Shown piece by piece: positions 13,462 through 25,915 of a stretch of DNA of 64,000 nt. The stretch lies in the NCBI GenBank assembly GCA_013398955.1, contig VWPU01009537.1, forward strand, positions 97,010-161,009, in the 5' to 3' direction. Made by a program: the position numbers and the translations under genes. Below the pieces are notes generated by a model. It saw only the letters and a program-made list of their open reading frames with translations. It made no database searches and was not told where the DNA came from. This stretch comes from Callaeas wilsoni (taxonomy: Eukaryota; Chordata; Aves; Passeriformes; Callaeidae). How positions within the stretch are numbered: position 1 is the first letter of the stretch; each line of letters begins with the position of its first letter.

Positions 13462-16400
13462 GACATGCTGGAGTACCTCACGGCTCGTGCTGATCACCCA
13501 CCATCTGCTTTCATCCTCTTTTCCACGTGCATCTGCCTGTAACACTGGAGGCAGCCATTCTTTCAGAAGAAGCATCAGGAAAACAACTTTCTGTAACGGG
13601 CCTGAAATGGTTTGCTTTGGTAACAGACATTTATAAAAGCACAACAGGATAAAGCAGCTTTTACACTCCTTTTTGAAGCTGTCAGGGCCACCACAGCTGA
13701 AACCAGACACTCTCATTAGTCACACATTTCTCGGAGACACCTGTTAACAAAGAACAGCTTTATGCCCAGCACCTAGTTGCAACATGGCTGTTTAAAGGTA
13801 AACGGGAAATGGGCAATGGTAATATTAAATCCCAGTTATCTGCACCCACTATCTTGCATTTTTTTATTGCTAAGTGGAATGACTGGTCTGGGAACAGAGC
13901 CAGAAAAGTTGGGCTGATACCACAGTTCAAGACTTCATAGATATTTCTGAGAATTACAAGTTACACATCCAGAACTGAACTGGCCTCTCCACAAAAACCC
14001 ACAGGTACCTTCACTGAGTCACAAGTCAAGCCTTTCCAGGAAAACAGAGCTGTTGGCAACCCAAGGCATTACTGGACCAGGAATACTTAATGCAAAAGTG
14101 TCCTATTCATCACTCAGAATTAAAAAGGCAGAAACAGGTTCATTCAAGAAGCGTGGCTTCATTTGTAGGAAAGTTATTACAGAAACTTTTAGAGTCCACA
14201 GGAATCTCTACACTCCCACATTACTGAAGATGCAGGGGACATCCAGGTTACTCGCTGGGAGAGACATTTTGAGCATGATGAGCTTAAGTTGTTTCTTCAA
14301 TGCTTTTTAACAAATTAAGTTGCATAGCTAATGTTCAGTGAACTGGGCTCTTTTAGCTTGATCTTTAATTCGAGTAATTATTTTAAAAGCCGGAGACACG
14401 ATCTCCCTTTTACTCAGTCTCTGGAGAGAATTCTGACACTGGAACACACAGTCGGGGGTTTTTTCACAGGGTTGTTTTGCAGCGTATTCCCTTTCAACAA
14501 AATTTATACACTGTATTCCTGGCAAAGGGAAGAGATCCGTAATCCAAGGAGAACTTTGGAAATACGGAGGTTTTCCTTTTGCAGCAATTCGTGTCGTTTC
14601 ACTGTTTTGTTCACAGTCCCAGAGTGTCCATCCCAGGTTTAAATTCCAGCACAAGGATGGCAGTTACATGCCCACTCCTTCAAGTTATACGGCAAACAGG
14701 AGTAAGCCATGAAGCTGAGCAGTCAGAGCATCCTGCCTGGAGCTCCGTGCCCACAATTAGGCCGAGCGAGGGCACCTGGGCCTGCCTTGCCGATGAAGCA
14801 CGGGCCTAAGCCCACGCTCAAGCCCAGGCTTGCTCGCATTCCTTCCGAGCTAGCAGGCTCTCAGGCTGAACTTCAGAGCACTGCCAAGGTGGCAACACAG
14901 AGCCGAGCAGACCCGGAGATCAGCAGGGTCCCACATACAAGCCAGAACCCTCCGGAGTGCCACGGCTGGAACCCGCACCCACCTCGTCAGGCACGGCGCA
15001 AAACCTCTTCCCCAGGCCCGGGAAAGCCTAATGTACATGGAAGGACACGCAAGGCCTTCTCCAAGCTCGTATGACACGCGAGCCATCATGGGAGACAGCC
15101 TGCCTTTCCTTCTGAAGCCCAGCTTCACTACAGAAATTGACCATTCACCATTGATTAAAAGGGAGAAAACTACTCTTTTATCCCGAGTGAGAACTATTCA
15201 CAGAGTTATAGGGAATCATTGCATATATACCATTCCAGCAGAAGCAGTTCTTGCTCTTAGGCAGCAATAATCTCCTTTCCATGCACATGCCAGTGATGTG
15301 CCAATAACACAACAGAGATACAAACCCACTCTGAAACAGAGAGTACTTCAATATCTATTCAAGGTATTTTTTCCAAAAATTCAATGATGTCATCCAACAC
15401 GTGAACTGGGACTGAAAAGACAAGCTAGGCAGGTGGACAAATGATGGCTCTAAGTTCATTCCAACTCTACTCTAAATCAATATTCTATTCTACAGCCTCT
15501 CTCTAACACCACCCCTCGAGTGCCTATCAAAGATGCACTCAAGACTTTGCACTGGTCTTTCGCTGATTTCCAACCCCACCCTGCCAGCAGCTCATGGCTG
15601 CAATCTAGACTTTGTCCCTGCACCCCTCTGGCCCCACTCGATGAATTCTCCCCATACACTGTCCTATCTCAGCACGCATTTCTTCTATTCGTGCTGGTGG
15701 AACCACTCATGCAGGACTCACCCAGCACAGCACTTCGGCATGGCCTTAAAGGCCAATGAGTTGACTTGCCTCAAGGCCAGAAGTCACCTGTGCTGAAGTG
15801 TTTTGTGGGACTAAGGCAACAGCTCCACATTTCCAACCTTTCTCGCTGCACTGATAGGGGCGTTACTGCACTGAAACCCCACCATCAGCACTACAAACGC
15901 GTCCGGCACTGCTTCCATGGAACACCACACTGACACTTCTACTGGGACAATACTGCTCAAACCCTGTTACTGCTCACCTAAGAGATCATGAGATGTCAAA
16001 CAATGGATGTGGAACACTCCCATGGCACTACACACTGGTTTGCTGTGCCATTGAGGCTCTGGAACAGAGCTTTGCTGGGGACACAAGAGAACAAAGCCCC
16101 ATCTATTTTTCCCTGGGGATGATTGTTCCTGCCCAGAAGGACACACAGGCAGCTCTGTTGAGCAGGGCTGCCAGTCTTGAGCCGTGCTCTGTGTCTGCTG
16201 AAAGCACAAAGTGTCAGCCAGGGAAGTGAGCTCAGACTAGACAGATTTAACAAGAATTTATGTAACATCCGCTTCAAGATGACCACATTTACCAACTCCG
16301 AGACCTAAGCAAAATGTGCAGGTCCAATTCCTGCGTATAAGAAATACACTTCAATTCCAGTACAACAGACAGGTTTGATGTGCTCAAACACCACTTTTCC

Positions 16401-17137
16401 TTGAGCTACTAAGCAACTATTTCCCAGCTTCATTCTAAACAATCTCATATTTAGCACTCTTGATGAAAAGACCTTTACGCTTACGTCGAAGGGTTGACAA
16501 TGTGTCTGAAGTGTTAAACAGTCATCGGTACCATAAAAGCACTTAACTTTTGCAACCTTCTGTTCAAGGTTAAGAATTTAAATGAGTTCAGTAAGCCTTC
16601 AAGATGTGATTAAAATGAAGTAAAAGCTTATTAAAAAAACTTAAGAGGAAAATATCATCATCTTCAAGTTGCATACACCATCGAAAAAGAGACACAAGTT
16701 CTGTTTCCACACCTGCTGCGTGAAATAGAGAAAAGCGAAAAAATTTAGTAAAGATGAGCAGTTGGCATGCAAGACTTCGGTTGCCATCTTTAACTTCGGA
16801 TTACACATCTGCATAGTCATCAAAAACAAAGCGTTTGCCTGTTCTGCTCAGAAAAATTAGCAGAAAAAGACAGAACACACCACAGGAATAAAACCTAAAT
16901 GAAAAAAGCCAAAAATCTGTTGCACGTGCAAACCCATCAGGACTCCTTGCATAATACCGGCTCATTGTGATAACTTTCAAAAGCAAGTAAAATTCAACCT
17001 GCCCTGGAGAACAATCACATCAAATATCAGCCTGTTTCATTAACTTCAGAGATGAGCAGCAGACATCTCGCAGAGGTCAAAAGAAGAGGTAAGAGGTACT
17101 GCAGCTCTATATTATTTATGTATTATAAGTGCATTGT

Positions 17138-17155
17138 TAATAATAATAATAATAA
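17138..17155 (+). repeat. (TAA)n microsatellite
   Basis: Six TAA units in a row lie in a strongly AT-rich neighbourhood (about 17100-17210). Confidence 0.85.
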
Positions 17156-17544
17156 CATATTACTAATTATAATTAGAATAAAATGAAATAGCATTTATAA
17201 TCATCATTAATAACAGAATGAAGTGATTTGAGTGGTCCTCAGTCTTAAAAGAAGTCATGGACCAATTCCCACCACCAAGTTCTTCAACTCACTTTGGGAT
17301 GCCAGAAGTATGGATCAATACTTATGGAAGGACAATTAAGGCTTATTTCAGGACAGAATTAATACAGAGTATTTAGGAACTATTTATTAGATGGTAGCAA
17401 AACAGAAATATGATCCTGTTCCCCCATAAAGGTAGTTATATAATGCAGCCAGGATTTGAAACACTTGGAAAATTCTCTTCCTCCACTAAAAGGATTTCCT
17501 TAGGAGTAGAAAATATATAGACCAGCCATATTCTCTCTCTTCAT

Positions 17545-17580
17545 ACATATTTATATATATATAAATAATAAATCTATTTT
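17545..17580. repeat. AT-rich microsatellite
   Basis: A short (TA)n run is flanked by TTTA and AATA units, within the AT-rich part of the large SLC4A4 intron. Confidence 0.7.
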
Positions 17581-20500
17581 AAATCCCCCCTCAGTCTCTG
17601 TTTTACTTTGGCAGCAGAAGGAACTTTCCTGAGAGCACACGTTTCTGGAATTCAGATGCTGGAAGTTCATCTGCGCCGCAAATTCAAAGGATTCTGATAT
17701 TGGCGACACAGAATCAGCTCTTCTGATTTTTCTGGGGAAAAAAATCAGATAAAACCAGGGGGGTTTGCAATTTCCTCTGCTGTGCTCAAAGGGCCCAGTC
17801 ATACTCCAACAGCATGGATCTACATGCCTATTTAATTTGAACAGAAATCCACTGCTCCAAATCAAACTGAACGCCCAGAACTGGGATGTAGTTTTCTCTG
17901 ATTTTCAAATTTCTCATAAATCCCCATGCAGCTTCACCTCACTGACAGTCCCTGTGGCAAGTTCAAATATGTTCCTTTTGTGAAAAACTCATAATCATGG
18001 GACAGTAATTCAAAGACATTTTTATCTCTTCAGTTAATGCAATTAAGCCATTGAAAAACAAGAGCTCTGCAGCATTTTACTTATGCTACGCACTGTTTTA
18101 TCACCCAATTATGGGCGCAGTAATCGTCTTTGACACTGTCCAACAGCAATAAAAACATTCCTGCCACAAACTGCGCACAATCCTGAGCAAACTCAGGAGA
18201 AATGAGATGCTGCAGCGACTCAAAGTTCAAGGGCAGGGGGCAGAAGCCTTGCTTTGAGTGGTTGTGGGAGCTCACTGCAACCTTGACCATTTTATGGCTG
18301 TATTTTCATTTCAAGCCGCACAGGGAAGAGCTTTCTTAACAGAGTTAAGAGAAAGACCTCTGCCAACCCATCCAAGTCCTTATGTTTTGAGAGAGCACAA
18401 AAGAGGAGCTTTCCTTCCACCAGACGCAGCACAATGACACAGAGACTCTGTGTGTGCGCCTTTATCAATATTAACACAAAACTGCTATTACTGGGTTTTC
18501 AAAGAGCACTCCCCCCCTTCTGAGCCTTCTAAGTGGATTTGAAGCCGGAAGCACCTAATTGACTTGGAACGAGGAGTTATCAGAACCCTTTTAATTTGCT
18601 CAAAGCAAGAGTTCAAATTCTAAACCTAATGCGCATAGAAAATACGTGCGAGGCGGGTCGCTGGAGCGTGACAAGGATGCTCTCGCACTGGGGCCACGAA
18701 GGCATCTCACTGGCACTGAGGGACCGAGTGGTGCCGCAGCGCCGGAGCGCCGTGAACGCTGTTTCCAACGAGGCACCTTCAAAGTCCTCCGGTGCTCCCA
18801 GCCCATGGGAAGGGATTGGAGTGCAGACCAGTAAAAGCCATGCTATTTTGATACAGATGTGTATAACAACGTCACGGCATAAAACCCAAAAAATTAAATT
18901 AAAGAGGAGAAATCGGTTTACTAGCAAATCTGCACTAACAGATGGCATGTACACACAGGAGCATCACCTGCTGTACCCACAGGGCCCGTTTTTGGGCACC
19001 CACCTCCCAAAACAGCACATTTCCCCCAGTAGTTCCTTTCTCAAAGCAACGCCTTGCCTTTGCTACTGCATCTTTCTGGCAAGGCAGCACCTCCAACTGC
19101 AAATAGCTGTTTGCACGCTTACTGGCAGAAAAATAAGGACAGGTTTTTCCTTTAGTCTCTCAAGCAGCAATTTTCCTTCACAGCCTTGCCCAAAACACCT
19201 TGCAGCTCATTATTTATTACAGTTGTCCAGGGTGGCAGCATTAGAAAACCTTCAGTCAGAGACACACTCAGCTCCTCCACCCTCTCTGACAAGCAGGTAG
19301 ATCTGAAAACAAAAGGAGTTATGGATTTTTCCTTCTCATGGGGATGTTTTTCTTTGAACTGCACTTTGTGCATAAATTCAACCTTTTCTTATCAGCTTAA
19401 GACATCGGTAACCGAAGCATTTACCCTACACTCACTGCATTTTAAAAGCTCCTCTTCAAAACCTGCTGCAAGTGATACCACAAGACACAGTATATGAGGC
19501 TGTTTTCTGGCTGCAGAGGAGTTCCAAGATTTAAAATTGTAACATGGAAGTTTAAGGGAAAAACCTGCACAGTTCTGAGCTGCAGAAAATCCTGCCAGAC
19601 CTTGCTGGGAGCAGACCAGATGAGTGCAGGGTGTTACCTTGATAGGAATGCCCTGTGCACACAAATGAAAGCTCCATCCCTCCTCCCCATAGCTGGAGAA
19701 AGGAAAAAAAAAAAAGAAAAGAGAAAAAACCAACATAATTCCTTGTCACCTCACCACCACACCTTGCTCCCCACTCATCTGAGGTCAGCAGCCACTGCTC
19801 TACAGTTGCCGGTCCCTCGAAATCTTGGGAATGCGGCTTCCTAAAGTCCAGCCACTGCTTTTAAAAATGTGAAATTCACACTCAGCAGGAGCGAAGGTTA
19901 AGTTACAAGCAAATCCTCCTATTTTTCTTGGAACTTGAAAGTCTGCATTTCCTTCCTAGGAAGCTGAAGAAGCATCCCTGCAGATTGCACCAGCGTTTGC
20001 CCTTCGAATCCCACTGATCCCCACCAGCAGGTGAAGTTGATGAGAGCTAAAAGCACCAGCTGAAACCAGGCTTTGCAAAATTAACCCTTCCACCATCTAA
20101 TCCAGGAGTCACCAGCAAAAGTCTTTGAGCATGGAATGGCAGTTCAGGAAAGAAAGGGCACAGACTAGGACATATCAGGTCATGTACATGCTCTGAGCAA
20201 GCAGAGACGCGAAGAGTCCCGTTTAATCATTTGGCACAGGACTGGAAATCGTAAGAACAAAATGAAGTCTCTCATTCAATAGTTGCTGGGGTTTGGGAAC
20301 CTGAAGGTTGCTGTGGTCAGGGGGCCTCTGTACCTTGCTCTTTATTCACAATTTCCTACTGATCTCAATCAAAATAAGAACTAGGCGTATTCCTGCAGCC
20401 TATGACACCAGCACTTAGCAGCATATTCTGTCCCACGCACAATATATACAACTCTGCACATTTTAGTAAATCCACCTAATAAAGTTTCTTTTTTTTTTTC

Positions 20501-21276
20501 TTTCTGAAATAGAAAATATGTACGTTTTAGGAACAATCAGAAAAAGCCCCTAAGCAGCTGGGAGCACACGCACAAAGTCACGTTCAGATGTACAGTAACT
20601 GCACCTCTCTGATACAAAAGGAGCAAGTACGTATATATAGTACATGGAGCAGTTCTCCGACGGAGCCGCTACTGCTCAGATGTGCCCTAGGGCCCAACCT
20701 CGCTCCTTACGCTCCCAGCTCTACTAATAGGAGCAGCTTTGCGGAACGGCTTCACAGAGCTCCCGCCGCGCGCTCCGATCCCCGCTCTCCTGGGAGAGCC
20801 CGGTGCCTTTTTCCGCGGCGTGGGAGCTCCCTGCACAACCAAGCGCTCCTCCCGAACGCGAGTGCTAACGAGATGCGCTCCGAAGAAAAGAAAAATCCAT
20901 TAGTAACTAACGTTGTAAAGAAAAAGGAACAAGTTGAAAGATGGTTAAATCCTCATTTCCCCGTGTGCTCTCGCTCTGGATGGCAGCGCTTCACAGGAAG
21001 CACAGAAAGGGCAAACAAACAGCAAAGAGCTGGTCTTGGATGATAAAACACTCCGTATGACCATATTCCAGGTGGAAAACTGGAAACCTGGGAAAGACGA
21101 GGCTGCCTATTCAGCGACTGCTAACAACTCATTGAAGATGAACTGAAACGGTAAAAAAGTTTTCAAAAACCATTAAGCGTTTTTAAAGTTGGCTCCGGCA
21201 GAGCTGGGCACGGAAAAAGACACCGAGGAGGGAGAAACGCAGCCCGGCGTTTCCACCCCCGCGCCCGCTCACTCAC

Positions 21277-21467
21277 CTCCGGGGCTCGGGCTTGCGGCGC
21301 TCCTCCAGCTTGGCGGCGGGCGGGGGCTGCGGGGCAGCCAGGGCGGCGGGCGGGTGCTGCGGACGGGCTGCGGGCGGGCTCAGCGGGGCATGGCGGCGGC
21401 CCTACACCTGCCCCTCCGTGTCCGTGTCAGTGAGCGTCCGCGGCAGCCCGAGCGAGCGGCGCGGCTG
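21277..21467 (-). other. SLC4A4: Probable noncoding first exon of SLC4A4 (5' UTR)
   Basis: On the minus strand the CpG island contains a strong donor, CCCCGGAG|GTGAGTGAG, with the last exon base at 21277. It is the best-formed donor I see upstream of the NBCe1-B start exon, on the right strand and in a promoter-like setting. The transcription start is a guess from the TTTAAA at 21494-21499, placing it near 21465-21470. The exon would then be about 190 bases. It contains a three-codon upstream ORF at 21380-21391. Splicing to 2666 places AGG before ATG G. I infer the link between this exon and the start exon. cDNA would be needed for proof. Confidence 0.6.
21380..21391 (-). promoter_or_regulatory. 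Three-codon upstream ORF in the SLC4A4 leader
   Basis: On the minus strand ATG CCC CGC TGA follows GCCGCCGCC, so G is at -3 of the start. It encodes Met-Pro-Arg and stops well before the exon's donor. Such minimal upstream ORFs commonly lower or gate translation of the main frame. Its relevance depends on the first-exon model being right. Confidence 0.5.
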
Positions 21468-21493
21468 TGCTGGCGGCGCCGGCCTGGCCCGCA

Positions 21494-21499
21494 TTTAAA
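21494..21499 (-). promoter_or_regulatory. TATA-like TTTAAA in the SLC4A4 CpG island
   Basis: TTTAAA, preceded by C and followed by TGC on the minus strand, is the only AT-rich hexamer in a long GC-rich stretch. It lies about 100 bases upstream of the upstream ORF. It could position transcription start near 21465-21470. The motif is palindromic, so it does not itself show direction. Confidence 0.35.
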
Positions 21500-21532
21500 G
21501 CCGCCGGCAGGCTCGGCCGTCCCCTCACCCGC

Positions 21533-21568
21533 TCCCATCCCTGCCCGTCCCGTCCCATCCCATCCCCG
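21533..21568 (+). repeat. CCCAT/CCCGT pentamer run in the CpG island
   Basis: Consecutive pentamer-like units (CCCAT, CCCGT, CCCGT, CCCAT, CCCAT) form a short C-rich array. On the minus strand it is G-rich with repeated GGG runs, so it could form a quadruplex near the promoter. Confidence 0.65.
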
Positions 21569-21910
21569 GCCGCCGCTCGGCGTCACGGGGCCCGGGGCGG
21601 GGAGCCCGGAGGAGGAGTCTGAGGGCCGGGGCTGCGGTTCCCCGCCCCTAGTCCCGAGCCGCGTCGGGGCAGGTGCGGGCTTCCACGGCCGGAGGCGGAG
21701 GGCAGGGGCGGCCGCGGGACTCACCCCGGCCGGGAGATGCCATCCTCCCGACCAGGGGGGATGCGTTCCCTGGGACCGGGGCGGGCGGCACCGCCGGGAT
21801 ACTGCCGCGGGCTGCCCACGGCTGCCGGCAGCCTGTCCCACTCCCATGGCGGGTTCCCTGCCACTGGAAATGCACGACCCAGGGCGCTTCTGGGCCAAAA
21901 GGACATAGCC

Positions 21911-22000
21911 CAGAAAAAAACCCAACCAAACAGAACCTGACCAAACAAAAACCTCAAAAACATTACAAACCCAACAACAACAACCACCACCCCAGGAAAA
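21911..22000 (+). repeat. A/C-rich low-complexity tract flanking the CpG island
   Basis: An almost T-free and G-poor stretch of CCAAAC, AAAACC and CAACAA units follows directly on the upstream side of the SLC4A4 island. On the minus strand it is a GTT/GGTTT-rich tract. Confidence 0.75.
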
Positions 22001-25000
22001 ATACAGAAACCATAATTCAGACAGTTCATTATAATTTTCCCAAGGAAATAGTACCTTAGGTGTTGCTTGTCCTTAGCTTCGAGTATGGCAAGGCTCGCCT
22101 TGCTTGCCAGCCTAGTCCTAGTTCCTCCCCTCTCTCCTACACACACACTTCTATGGACACTAATCGCCCTTCCAAATGTTCCCTCCAGACTGCTGCTGGA
22201 CAAGAGAAGCAGTGCCAATAGCCCACATCTTGTTCAGGCAGCTGTAGCTCCTGCGCTCAGCTTGACTGTCCAGGCCAAGGTGACGAGATCCACAAAATAT
22301 TTTTAAACCATGGAGCTCTGCGAACGGCTCACAAGGAACATGGCAGAACAGCAATCCATCACGGGAAGTACACGGACTCTCAGGGGAACAAAGGAGGCTA
22401 TTGTAGCTCCATAAGGGGAAAACTCCCCTTCTTCAGCAAGGTTTATGATTACCACACAGCAACTGCCCCTTCAGCTGCTCCTCAGCTACCAAGCTCCACC
22501 TTTGTCACCCATCCAAACTCTGTACTAGGGAATAATATGCAATCCATTGGCCGGGCAAAAAAAGCAGCAGCAACAGAAACCACAGCACTTGCAGAGCGGA
22601 GCGAGAACGCTGCAGAAGGATCTCCCTGCCAAATTCCTCCTCTCCTTTCTACTGCTGCCACCCCTGTGCTGTCCCCAGACACCGAGAACAGACGATTGGC
22701 TTGAAGTCACTGTCCCCTCAGGCTGTTTAATGTTTTTGTGAAACATCTCGGAGCCACGACCTCCACACTAATGGGTCAGGACTTGGGCTCCTCTGTTGCT
22801 TTTAATAAATCCAGTTCTTTAAGAACCCATTTTTCAACAGCCAGTGAGTTTCCAGTGGGCACAGTGGTGACTCCCATCACTTAGACGGAAGAACTATATT
22901 TTGTTTCAATTCATGACAGTCCCTGTGTTAACAAAAGCAGAGCACCACATCAGCTTTGTGTACTCAAGTCCTAACCCAAATATCTGTACATCTTCCCTCT
23001 TCCAAAGGCTCCAAAGCAAGGACTGCTCTCTCCATGCCCTAAATCCCTAATGATCTCCCAGTTAGTCTGTACCTTCACTTCACTTTACTTTTAAATAAAC
23101 TAGAGAGCTCCTGAAGTAAAGACACATTAGCTACTTGAGAAAACTGCTGTTGCTTTTTGCCACTTAGATAACTCATGGGGGTTTTGGGATCCCCCCAAGC
23201 GTTGGGATCCCTCAATGAAAGCACCTCGCAGAAGCTTCTCAGCAGCCAGCTCTTAGCTCGCTGTTTCAGTAACAAACCTAAGTAACTACCGTACCAATTC
23301 CAGCTCCTCGCAATTCACTGTAACTTCAAATACTGTAATTTTAAACCTGTGCATTGAATTTTCTGGCTAAAAAAAAAATGTTTTGTCATCAGGATGCACG
23401 ATTCCAAGTCAGTCTTTAAATATAGCATTGCTGCGTTTAATCATCTAAAATGCTACCAGAGCCATTTCCAGAAGTCCTTAAATCAAGAGCCAGGGCAGTT
23501 GTCTCGACCAAGTTTGAAAATGAGTACACTCTCTGTGCAGAGAAACGCCCAGTAAAGTGTACTAATAATCCTGTCTGTCATTGTGACTGACAAAATAAAC
23601 CCCGCTGGCTAGAGCCGACTTGTCCGACGCATGTATCTATCTATGTACCTTCTGGCACTGCTTACGCACCTCGGCTCGCACGTTCCCTTTCCAAACCTCC
23701 CCAGCCACTTCCAAGATTTTCTCTGCTTGATTTAATAACCGGAGAGGAGCTCGTCGCTCCGCACGACAGCCCGCTAGCTTTCCCCTCACTGCAGAGGCCA
23801 CAGAGAAGCAGCTGGACTTTGGAAGGCTGTGGCTGACTGCTTAAACCTGCCTTTCGAGCCCGCTGGCTTCAGCCCTGCTCACAAAGCTTTGGTGAGGAAA
23901 AGCTGTGCCGACGGCCTTCGCCAACATCCCAGCCAAGGCAATGCCTCAACGGGGCACAGGACAGGACACCGCCTTCACCAAAACGCCTGCTGCTGTACAA
24001 GAATTACTGGTCTGCCTTCTCATCCAGCGCACACACATTTGCCTCACTCAGCTAACTCAGGAACCCGTTTTCCAGCAAGGTCGCGCAAGGTATCACTGTC
24101 AATGACAGCATCTGACATGCGTATGGATAACGAGAACAGGCAAAGTTCTGATGGTAAAGATTAGAGAACGCGTACATGCGCATGCTCGGTGGAACTGGTA
24201 GGGTAAAACTTTCCCTGTGGGCAGGTTATTCCATAAATACATCTTGCAGCATTTCTGGTAGATTCCTCAGAAGCCGCTCATGCTGACCACAGCACTGTCA
24301 GTCAGAGGCAATGCTGAATGAGATGGAAACTGGCAGCTCCTGCACTTCCAGAGGTTTGTGCAGACTACCCAGTGATAAAATATTTGCGTTGGATTAAGTC
24401 AGAAGTAATTCAGCCTAAGTCAGGAAGTTTCAGAGGATAAAAAGATTTCAATGGAAGGACCTAGGTGCAGAGAGACCGCAGCTGTACTTATCACAGAGGC
24501 TTTCAGTATCTTTTCCTTGGCCGACATACGTCAGTGCCAAGTCATCATGACAAAAGTGGCTCACCCTGAACACACCTGTGCACACAGCAAATCCCTTTTA
24601 CACCAACAAAATCCCTCATGCACCTTTTCAGGGCTCAATCCTTGATCACAGCTGTTCCTTGTGACCTTGAGGTGTCAGGGGTTTTTTGGTCTGTTTTACA
24701 CAGACATGGGTACTGCAGCCGTTTTAGCTGCTGAACTCAACAAATTCCTGCACTGCATTCCTCAGTATTACAGCTGAATTAGTACAATAGCACTGATTTC
24801 CAAGGGAACCACAAAAAGCAATTCTGTAGCTCTCCTATTTGTATTCAAGTCACCAAGAATCAGGACTTGTCTGTGCTTTCCATCCACTTCCCAACAAATC
24901 TAGACAGAAGATGGCGTCTCAGCAAGCACTCCCTGATAGCTGATTAGTAAAGGTCTAAGGTGAGAAAACCCCTTGCTTCTGGAAACTTGATTAGTAGGTC

Positions 25001-25675
25001 CTGCTTTTTCTAACAGTCCTGCCTCAGTTAGCAGCGAAAACAACATGCAGCGAGGTGCTGGCTGTGTAAGAGTACCTGCTCAGCCCTGCCTGCCCACTCC
25101 CTGTGAAACCACTGCAGGGCCCTTGGAAGGAACACTGCCAAATCCCACTGACTTCCTCTGCCCTGGCTCACTCTTTTGGAAGATGCAGAAACAGGAAAAA
25201 CATTTAGCTGCGGTAAGACAGAGCAGAATACTGGAGAGTTAAGGGGGTTTTTGTGAAGTGCTTGATGTGCTTCTCATGAATAATGCACCGTGTCTGCTTG
25301 AGAGCAGTGAGCCATCCTGGAGCACTTGGAGAGCCACTCAGGTCACAGCAGTTCCTTCAGGGCACAAGGAGAAGAGCCACAGCGATTTCATCAGCTGGGG
25401 CTATTGCTTCTGGTACCTTCCAATACTTCTGGTAGCTACTGAAAGCACTGAAAGTACGGCATGTTCGACTCAAGAGCTTAGAAAACACAAGCTGTGTTCC
25501 ACTCCTCTGGGAAGCAACACAGCTTTGGGCTTTGCAGAGACCTGTGAGCAAGCCTTGCCAGTCTCCTACCAACTTCCAGGACTGCGTTCTCTAAAACGCT
25601 TACATCTCCTTGCAAAAACACCCCTTATCTTTCCAGCAAGAGCAACTCCTCCAAGAGCACACCAAGCTGCCACAC

Positions 25676-25915
25676 CTCGCGCATCCCTCTCTGCCAGGAG
25701 CCCCGGAGCTGCTCGGGGCCGGGAGAGCTCGGGCCGGGAGTCGGTGCTGCTGCTCGGGGGCCCTCTGCTGGAAAGCACCCCTGCCTTCCGTCCCCCGCCC
25801 CCCGGCGCAGACCCCCGAGGGGGTCAGCTGCCGGTGTCCCCTCGGCAGCGAGCATGGGAGCGGCTCGACGCCGCCGCCCCAGGGAGCAGCGGAGAAAGCG
25901 GATTTCGTACGCCTC
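25676..25915. promoter_or_regulatory. CpG-rich block in the DCK-SLC4A4 interval
   Basis: This is a GC-rich, CpG-dense stretch of about 240 bases, some 4.2 kb upstream of the main SLC4A4 island. Open frames run across it on both strands, but none resembles a known protein, and low stop density is expected from the composition. It may be an alternative promoter or enhancer. Confidence 0.35.

Larger units (their letters stand above)
2667..21276 (-). other. SLC4A4: Large SLC4A4 5' intron (about 18.6 kb)
   Basis: This is the sequence between the proposed first exon and the start exon. It contains the CpG spot at 3061-3165, a pyrimidine tract at 3357-3395, an A-rich tract at 10727-10813, a GC-elevated block with imperfect repeats at 12870-13520, and an AT-rich stretch with trinucleotide repeats at about 17100-17600. 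No exon with recognisable protein content was found. Transcription of the whole interval depends on the first-exon model. Confidence 0.55.
21200..21860 (-). promoter_or_regulatory. CpG island, probable SLC4A4 (NBCe1-B) promoter
   Basis: This stretch is very GC-rich with dense CpG and abrupt AT-richer flanks, the strongest island in the window. It lies upstream of SLC4A4 on the correct strand and contains the best first-exon donor. It includes a CCCAT/CCCGT pentamer run at 21533-21568 and G-runs on the plus strand at 21311-21365 that could form a quadruplex. A weaker CpG shoulder lies at 20740-20890. A divergent plus-strand transcript is possible, but I see no gene for it. Confidence 0.75.

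Noticed and set aside
18596..19300. Plus-strand open frame of 234 codons
   Set aside because: No domain or biased codon use is visible, it overlaps other frames, and it lies in intronic sequence with locally high GC at its start. Frames of this length recur here without protein features.
21189..21908. Open frames on both strands across the CpG island as protein-coding genes
   Set aside because: Length is explained by GC-rich composition. The only part with a plausible coding role is the short in-frame extension joined to the NBCe1-B start.
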